64,000 nt of DNA from NCBI RefSeq assembly GCF_001613265.1, contig NZ_BDCA01000018.1, positions 62,001-126,000 on the forward strand, given 5' to 3'. Position numbers and translations under genes: made by a program. Every line of letters begins with the position of its first letter. The stretch's first letter is position 1. The stretch comes from Nocardia vermiculata NBRC 100427 (GTDB lineage: Bacteria; Actinomycetota; Actinomycetes; Mycobacteriales; Mycobacteriaceae). The notes below the pieces were generated by a model. That model was given only the letters and a program-made list of their open reading frames with translations, ran no database searches and had not been told where the DNA came from. Shown here one piece after another: positions 59,184 to 64,000 of this stretch.

Positions 59184-60209
59184 GTGAATCGTCGGATCAT
59201 CACCTTGATAGCGGCTCTGGTGCCTGTGCTCGTCCTCGGTGTGGTGGGTAGTGCGGTCACGGTGCCGTTCGTCGCTCTCGGCCCTGGTCCCACCTTCAAT
59301 ACCCTCGGTGAGGTCGACGGTAAGCAGGTCGTCGCGATCCACAATGCGGAGGTGGATCCGACCTCCGGGCATCTGAACATGACGACGGTGTCCGTTCGCG
59401 ACGGGCTGAATATTTTCGAGGCGTTCGGCTTGTGGGTCGACGGCCGTTACGGTCTGGTGCCGCGTGCGGAAATCTACCCGCCCGGTGTGTCGCGCGACAC
59501 GGTCGATCAGTCCAATCAGGCCGATTTCCAGCAGTCCGAGGACAACGCGGAACTGGCCGCACTGAATTTCCTGGACCGGCCCACCGCGGTGAAGGTGCGG
59601 GTGGTCGCCGACGACGCGCCCGCCAAAGCCGTGCTGCACGAGGGTGACCAACTGGTCAGCGTCAACAACAAACCCGTCGGCACCTCCCAGGACGTCATCG
59701 ACGCGGTGCAGGGCGCGGCGCCCGGAACGACCATCCCGATGGTGATCCGCCGCGACGGCGGGGAGCAGACGGTGCAGGTGAAGCTCGGTGCGCGACCGGA
59801 CGATTCGACCAAGGCATATCTGGGCATCACTCCGCAGGCGGTTGCGGTCGGGCCGATGGAGGTGGATTTCAACCTCGCCGATATCGGCGGGCCCTCGGCA
59901 GGCCTGATGTTCAGTCTGGCGCTGGTGGACAAGCTCAGCCCCGGTGAACTGAACGGCGGCCGCTTCGTCGCCGGCACCGGAACCATCGATCCGGCGGGCA
60001 AGGTCGGCCCGATCGGTGGCATCCAATACAAGATGATCGCCGCCCGCGATGCCGGTGCCGAGACCTTCCTGGTCCCGGCCGGCAACTGCAACGAGGCCCG
60101 CCAGCGCACCCCGGAAGGTCTGAAACTGGTCAAGGTCGAGAACCTGGCGGGTGCGGTGGCCGCCCTGGACGATGTGAATGCCGGTCGTCCGGCACCCGGC
60201 TGCGGTTAA
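59184..60209 (+). CDS. PDZ-containing Lon-type (S16) serine protease, membrane anchored
   Basis: The 341-residue protein starts with MNRRIITLIAALVPVLVLG, an N-terminal membrane anchor. A PDZ domain covers about residues 120-210 (VLHEGDQLVSVNNKPVGTSQ). The S16 catalytic domain follows, with Ser in GGPSAGLMFSLALVD and Lys in GGIQYKMIAARDAG, the Ser-Lys dyad. Related YlbL/Rv3194c proteins cleave membrane or exported proteins. GTG 59184 is chosen because it begins the hydrophobic anchor; GTG 59175 adds three residues. The stop overlaps the convergent neighbour by four bases. Confidence 0.92.
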   Translation: MNRRIITLIAALVPVLVLGVVGSAVTVPFVALGPGPTFNTLGEVDGKQVVAIHNAEVDPTSGHLNMTTVSVRDGLNIFEAFGLWVDGRYGLVPRAEIYPPGVSRDTVDQSNQADFQQSEDNAELAALNFLDRPTAVKVRVVADDAPAKAVLHEGDQLVSVNNKPVGTSQDVIDAVQGAAPGTTIPMVIRRDGGEQTVQVKLGARPDDSTKAYLGITPQAVAVGPMEVDFNLADIGGPSAGLMFSLALVDKLSPGELNGGRFVAGTGTIDPAGKVGPIGGIQYKMIAARDAGAETFLVPAGNCNEARQRTPEGLKLVKVENLAGAVAALDDVNAGRPAPGCG

Positions 60210-60802
60210 TCGGGTTCGTTCTCGAGCGTGTGCCGCAGCGCCTCGACCAGATTCGGGGCCAGGTTGGGCGCGGTGCGCAGATCCATCTCCGGGAAGGGGT
60301 CGTCCTCGTCGGGCCGCAACTGCAGCAGGCACAACGTGACCCCGTCGCGCAGCGCCCCGGCGTACAGGCGGGCGTCGCGGCGCTCGGGATGTGACTGCGC
60401 GGCGTCCCGTCCCGCGCGGTCGGCCGCATCACGGTCGGCCAGCAGCGGCGCGATGGCGTCGTCGAGGGTTTGCTCGGCAGCCGGAGGCAGCACCACGATC
60501 TGCTGCACCAGCACCACTCCCTGCACCGCGGCCGGCCAGCTGGTGGTGGCCAGGAATTCGTCGAGCGCCATCGAATCGCTGCGCAGATCGTCCGGAAGCG
60601 GCTCCTGGGCAATGGGAGTCAGTGCTGCCCCGTCGGTCAGCTGCTCCTCGAGGCTCGGCTCGGCCGCGACCAGGTCGGCGGTGGGCACCAGCGCGAACAA
60701 TTGCGGCGGCTGATCCCAGCCTTCGGTGTCGGCGTACTCGGCCACATCCCGAATGCAGCGGAACAGGGTGGAGGAGGGATTGTCCAGGGTCACGGCCGAC
60801 AC
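60206..60802 (-). CDS. PPA1309-family conserved actinobacterial protein
   Basis: About 198 residues from GTG 60802; GTG 60793 is a close alternative. The pattern TLFRCIRDVAEYADTEGWDQ followed by PPQLFALVPTADLVAAEP and SWPAAVQGVVLVQQIVVLPP is that of the PPA1309-type family found only in actinobacteria. It is soluble, without known domains or catalytic motifs. The function is unknown. It is divergent from the UPF0182 gene and overlaps the end of the PDZ protease gene by four bases on the opposite strand. Confidence 0.75.
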   Translation of the reverse strand: MSAVTLDNPSSTLFRCIRDVAEYADTEGWDQPPQLFALVPTADLVAAEPSLEEQLTDGAALTPIAQEPLPDDLRSDSMALDEFLATTSWPAAVQGVVLVQQIVVLPPAAEQTLDDAIAPLLADRDAADRAGRDAAQSHPERRDARLYAGALRDGVTLCLLQLRPDEDDPFPEMDLRTAPNLAPNLVEALRHTLENEPD

Positions 60803-61002
60803 TGTACGTCCGGTGGCACCGCCCCTGCGGGGCAGCCGAGATATCGCGACGGGGCATACCGGAACCATCGCGATCCATCCTGACCCGTTTTACGTAGAGT
60901 GGGGCGCGAGAGACGGTCCGCAAGGACCGGACGCATCATCGGACTGCGGTGTGCCGGCCGACATTCGCTTCGGTACACCGCCGGACCTGGGAGAGTGGCA
61001 TC

Positions 61003-64000
61003 GTGGGCATGCGCCCCCCGACAGGCTTACCTTCGCTGTCTCGACGCAGCCGGATATTGCTGGTCACCGCGCTCGTCATAGCGGCATTACTGCTGGTCGG
61101 TCCGCGGTTGACCGACGCCTATACGAGCTGGTTGTGGTTCGGCGAGGTCGGCTTCCGGCGGGTGTTCACCACCGTGCTCGTCACCCGCATCCTGTTGTTC
61201 CTGGTGGTCGGGATCGTGGTCGGCATGGTGGTCTGGGCTGCGATGCTGGCCGCCTATCGCACCCGGCCGGTCTTCGTTCCGGTCTCCGGGCCCAGCGATC
61301 CCATCGCCAGGTACCGCAGCACCGTGATGGGCCGGCTGAAGCTGTTCGGCATCGGGATCCCGGTACTGGTGGGTCTGCTGTCGGGTCTGGTGGCGCAGTC
61401 GAGCTGGGCCACGGTGCAGCTGTTCCTGCACGGCGGCGCGTTCGGAATCCAGGACCCGCAGTTCCATCTCGACGTCGGCTTCTACGCCTTCGATCTGCCG
61501 TTCTACAAGCTGATCCTGAACTGGCTGTTCGTCGCGGTCGTGATCGCGTTCTTCGCGAACCTCGTCACGCACTACATCTTCGGCGGACTGCGGCTGGCCG
61601 GGCGCGAGGGCAACCTCACCCGCCCGGCCCGCATCCAGCTCGCCGTGATCGCCGGAACCTTCGTCCTGCTCAAGGCCGTCGCCTACTGGTTCGACCGCTA
61701 TTCACTGCTGTCGAGCACCCGCAAGGAGCCGACCTTCGACGGCGGCTCCTACACCGACATCAACGCCGTACTGCCGGCCAAGCTCATCCTGATGTCGATC
61801 GCCATCATCTGCGCGATCGCGTTCTTCGCCGGAGTGGTGCTGCGTGATCTGCGGGTCCCGGCCATGGCCGCCGCGCTGATGCTGCTGTCGTCCATCCTGG
61901 TCGGCGCGGTGTGGCCGCTGGTCGTGGAGCAGTTCGAGGTCCGCCCGAACGCGGCGAGCAAGGAATCGGCGTATATCGAGCGAAATATCGACGCCACCAG
62001 ACAGGCCTACGGTCTCACCGACGACAAGGTCTCCTATGTCGATTACAAGGGGACCCAGACCAAGGACCCGAGTTCGTCGACCGCCGATCAGCAGACCATC
62101 GCCAACATCCGGCTGCTGGATCCGAACCTACTGACCCAGACCTTCATCCAGCGCCAGCAGCTGCAGAACTTCTACGGCTTCCCCGATCCGCTGGACATCG
62201 ACCGCTACACCATCAACGGTGAGAAGCAGGACTACATCGTCGCGGCCCGGGAACTGGTGCCCGGCAACCTGTCCGGTAACCAGACCGACTGGATCAACCA
62301 GCACACCGTCTACACCCACGGCAACGGCTTCGTCGCGTCGCCGGCCAACCGCGTGAACGTGGCTCCGCCGAAGGAGACCCAGCAGGCCGCGGCCGGGGGA
62401 TCGAACAGTTCCGGTGGTGGTTACGGCTACCCGGTATTCAATGTCGACGACAAGTCCACCGTGAGCGACCTGTTCACGCCCAAGGACCGGCAGGCGATCC
62501 CGGTCGATCAGCCGCGGATCTATTACGGCGAGATGATCTCCGATTCGGATGCCGACTACGCGATCGTGGGCGGCAACGGCGAGGCACCGCGTGAGTACGA
62601 CACCGGCACCGCGCAATACACCTACACGGGTGCGGGTGGTGTGCCGATCGGCAACTGGTTCAACCGGCTCGCCTTCGCGGCCAAGTACGCCGAACGCAAC
62701 ATCCTGTTCTCCGGCGCCATCGGCTCGGACTCCAAGCTCCTGTTCAACCGCGACCCGCGGGACCGGGTGCGGGAGGTGGCGCCGTGGTTGACCACCGACG
62801 GCGATGTCTACCCGGCGGTGGTGGACGGCAGGATCCTGTGGATGGTCGACGGCTACACCACGCTGGACAACTTCCCCTACGCCCAACGCACCTCGCTGGA
62901 GGGCGTGGTCGAGGACAGTGTCGACCAGAGCACCGGACGTCAGGTGCCGCGCAAGGAAGTCAGCTACATCCGCAACTCGGTGAAGGCGACCGTCGACGCC
63001 TACGACGGCACCGTCAAGCTGTACGACGTGGATCCCAGCGATCCGGTGCTCAACGCCTGGCGTGGGGTGTTCCCGGGGACGGTGGAACCCGAGAGTGCAA
63101 TCACGCCGGAGTTGCGTGCGCACTTCCGGTATCCGGAGGATCTGTTCAAGGTGCAGCGCGAGATGCTGGCGCGCTACCACGTCGACGATCCGCGTGAGTT
63201 CTTCACCAACAACGCGTTCTGGTCGGTACCCAACGATCCGACCTCGGACACTCCGACCAGTGCGCATCAGCCGCCCTACTATCTGTTGCTGGGCGACGAG
63301 AAGACCGGAAAACCGCAGTTCAATCTGACCAGTGCGATGGTCGGCTTCAAGCGGCAGTTCCTCGCCGCCTACATCCAGGTCGCGTCCGACCCGGAGAACT
63401 ACGGCAAGTTCACGGTGCGAAAACTCCCCACCGATTCGCAGACACCCGGCCCGCAACAGGTCCAGACGTCGATGACCACCGACGCCCGAGTGTCCAACGA
63501 TCGAACACTGTTGACCGGTGGTAATACCAACAAGATCAAATACGGGAATCTGCTGACACTGCCGATCGGCGAGGGCGGAATCCTGTATGTCGAGCCTTGG
63601 TATCTGGAACGCAACGCCGGACCCAACAGCGCGTCGTTCCCGCAATTGGTGAAGGTGCTGGCCTCCTACAACGACAAGGTCGGCTACCAATCCACGCTGG
63701 GTGACGCACTCAACGAGGTGCAGGCGGGCCTCGGTGAAGCGACTGCCGCACAACCCGGTCAGGCGGCCACCACACCGTCCGAGGGGCAGGGCAGCACCGC
63801 ACCGGAACCGTCCACGCCGAATACGCCGCCGCCGGCGATACCCCCGGCCACCGGTTCGGCGGGCAGGGATGCCGCGGTGCAGCAGCTCAACGACGCCCTG
63901 AAGTCGGTCGAGGACGCGCAGAAGTCCGGCGATCTCGGGCAGTTGGGTAAGGCACTCGAGAGTCTGCAAACGGCTATCGACGGCTACAACAAGGCAGGCG
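61003..64000 (+). CDS. UPF0182 family membrane protein (3' end outside window)
   Basis: The frame is open from GTG 61003 to the window end (999 codons), close to the full family length (Rv3193c is about 990 residues). GGGAGAG lies seven bases before the start. The N-terminal 300 residues hold about seven membrane helices (ILLVTALVIAALLLVG, VLVTRILLFLVVGIVVGMV and others). A large, probably extracytoplasmic part follows, with APWLTTDGDVYPAVVDGRIL. The C-terminal end has a Pro/Thr/Ala-rich linker and a helical QQLNDALKSVEDAQKSGDLG. Function is unknown; the family is widespread in actinobacteria. Confidence 0.92.
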   Translation, partial: MGMRPPTGLPSLSRRSRILLVTALVIAALLLVGPRLTDAYTSWLWFGEVGFRRVFTTVLVTRILLFLVVGIVVGMVVWAAMLAAYRTRPVFVPVSGPSDPIARYRSTVMGRLKLFGIGIPVLVGLLSGLVAQSSWATVQLFLHGGAFGIQDPQFHLDVGFYAFDLPFYKLILNWLFVAVVIAFFANLVTHYIFGGLRLAGREGNLTRPARIQLAVIAGTFVLLKAVAYWFDRYSLLSSTRKEPTFDGGSYTDINAVLPAKLILMSIAIICAIAFFAGVVLRDLRVPAMAAALMLLSSILVGAVWPLVVEQFEVRPNAASKESAYIERNIDATRQAYGLTDDKVSYVDYKGTQTKDPSSSTADQQTIANIRLLDPNLLTQTFIQRQQLQNFYGFPDPLDIDRYTINGEKQDYIVAARELVPGNLSGNQTDWINQHTVYTHGNGFVASPANRVNVAPPKETQQAAAGGSNSSGGGYGYPVFNVDDKSTVSDLFTPKDRQAIPVDQPRIYYGEMISDSDADYAIVGGNGEAPREYDTGTAQYTYTGAGGVPIGNWFNRLAFAAKYAERNILFSGAIGSDSKLLFNRDPRDRVREVAPWLTTDGDVYPAVVDGRILWMVDGYTTLDNFPYAQRTSLEGVVEDSVDQSTGRQVPRKEVSYIRNSVKATVDAYDGTVKLYDVDPSDPVLNAWRGVFPGTVEPESAITPELRAHFRYPEDLFKVQREMLARYHVDDPREFFTNNAFWSVPNDPTSDTPTSAHQPPYYLLLGDEKTGKPQFNLTSAMVGFKRQFLAAYIQVASDPENYGKFTVRKLPTDSQTPGPQQVQTSMTTDARVSNDRTLLTGGNTNKIKYGNLLTLPIGEGGILYVEPWYLERNAGPNSASFPQLVKVLASYNDKVGYQSTLGDALNEVQAGLGEATAAQPGQAATTPSEGQGSTAPEPSTPNTPPPAIPPATGSAGRDAAVQQLNDALKSVEDAQKSGDLGQLGKALESLQTAIDGYNKAG

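Noticed and set aside
62128..63969. Minus-strand open frame of 613 codons opposite the UPF0182 gene
   Set aside because: The plus strand is open for 999 codons with membrane segments and family features, and the antisense product has no recognisable domain.

Overview
The window is high-GC actinobacterial DNA with many GTG and TTG starts, strong GGAGG-type ribosome binding sites and 4-nt stop/start overlaps. Several markers point to the Mycobacteriales: AdnAB helicase-nuclease, WhiB7 with an AT-hook, a mycoredoxin, an antigen-85-like esterase and a Rv3193c-Rv3204-like gene order. A Nocardia-like organism is my best guess. The genus is inferred from gene content and was not tested by any search.

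Region 1 (1-8301) holds the end of an IclR regulator. A tightly packed operon follows: glycosyltransferase, two cytochrome P450s, GMC oxidoreductase, phytanoyl-CoA-type dioxygenase, Ohr-like peroxidase, DUF1579 protein and LysE exporter. It looks like an oxidative and glycosylating tailoring or detoxification set without a scaffold synthase in view. Region 2 (8424-14842) is the nitrite module: NarK transporter, NirB, NirD, a HemD-like protein fused to a DNA-binding domain, and a CbiX-like chelatase for siroheme. Region 3 (14882-28922) is accessory. It contains an aldo/keto reductase with a divergent XRE regulator, a truncated NRPS, an Ag85-like esterase, and a TetR-controlled operon (FMO, serine hydrolase, alcohol dehydrogenase, amidohydrolase) with a clear palindromic operator. 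It ends with the 3' remnant of an ECF sigma factor gene cut at a solo tnpB element.

Region 4 (28979-38620) encodes a DUF1772 protein, the respiratory nitrate reductase NarGHJI (leftward) and a MobA-MoeA fusion for its molybdenum cofactor. With region 2, the cell can import nitrate, reduce it to nitrite at the membrane and reduce nitrite to ammonium in the cytosol.

Region 5 (38699-64000) is a conserved core block. It encodes a VOC protein, an alkyltransferase-like protein, a hydrolase, AdnA-AdnB, a DoxX-like protein, a potassium channel, NudC, mycoredoxin, UvrD2, WhiB7, an ABC1 kinase, a ThiF/TOMM-like protein, a double hot-dog dehydratase, a DUF2342 protein, a PDZ/Lon-type protease, a PPA1309-type protein and a UPF0182 membrane protein cut by the window end. 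The most instructive non-coding stretch is the 620-base whiB7 leader. It has a promoter with an AT-rich box just upstream of the -35, a 109-codon leader ORF with a strong ribosome binding site, and an intrinsic terminator before whiB7. Together these form a plausible translation-sensing attenuator.

No tRNA, rRNA or CRISPR array was recognised.
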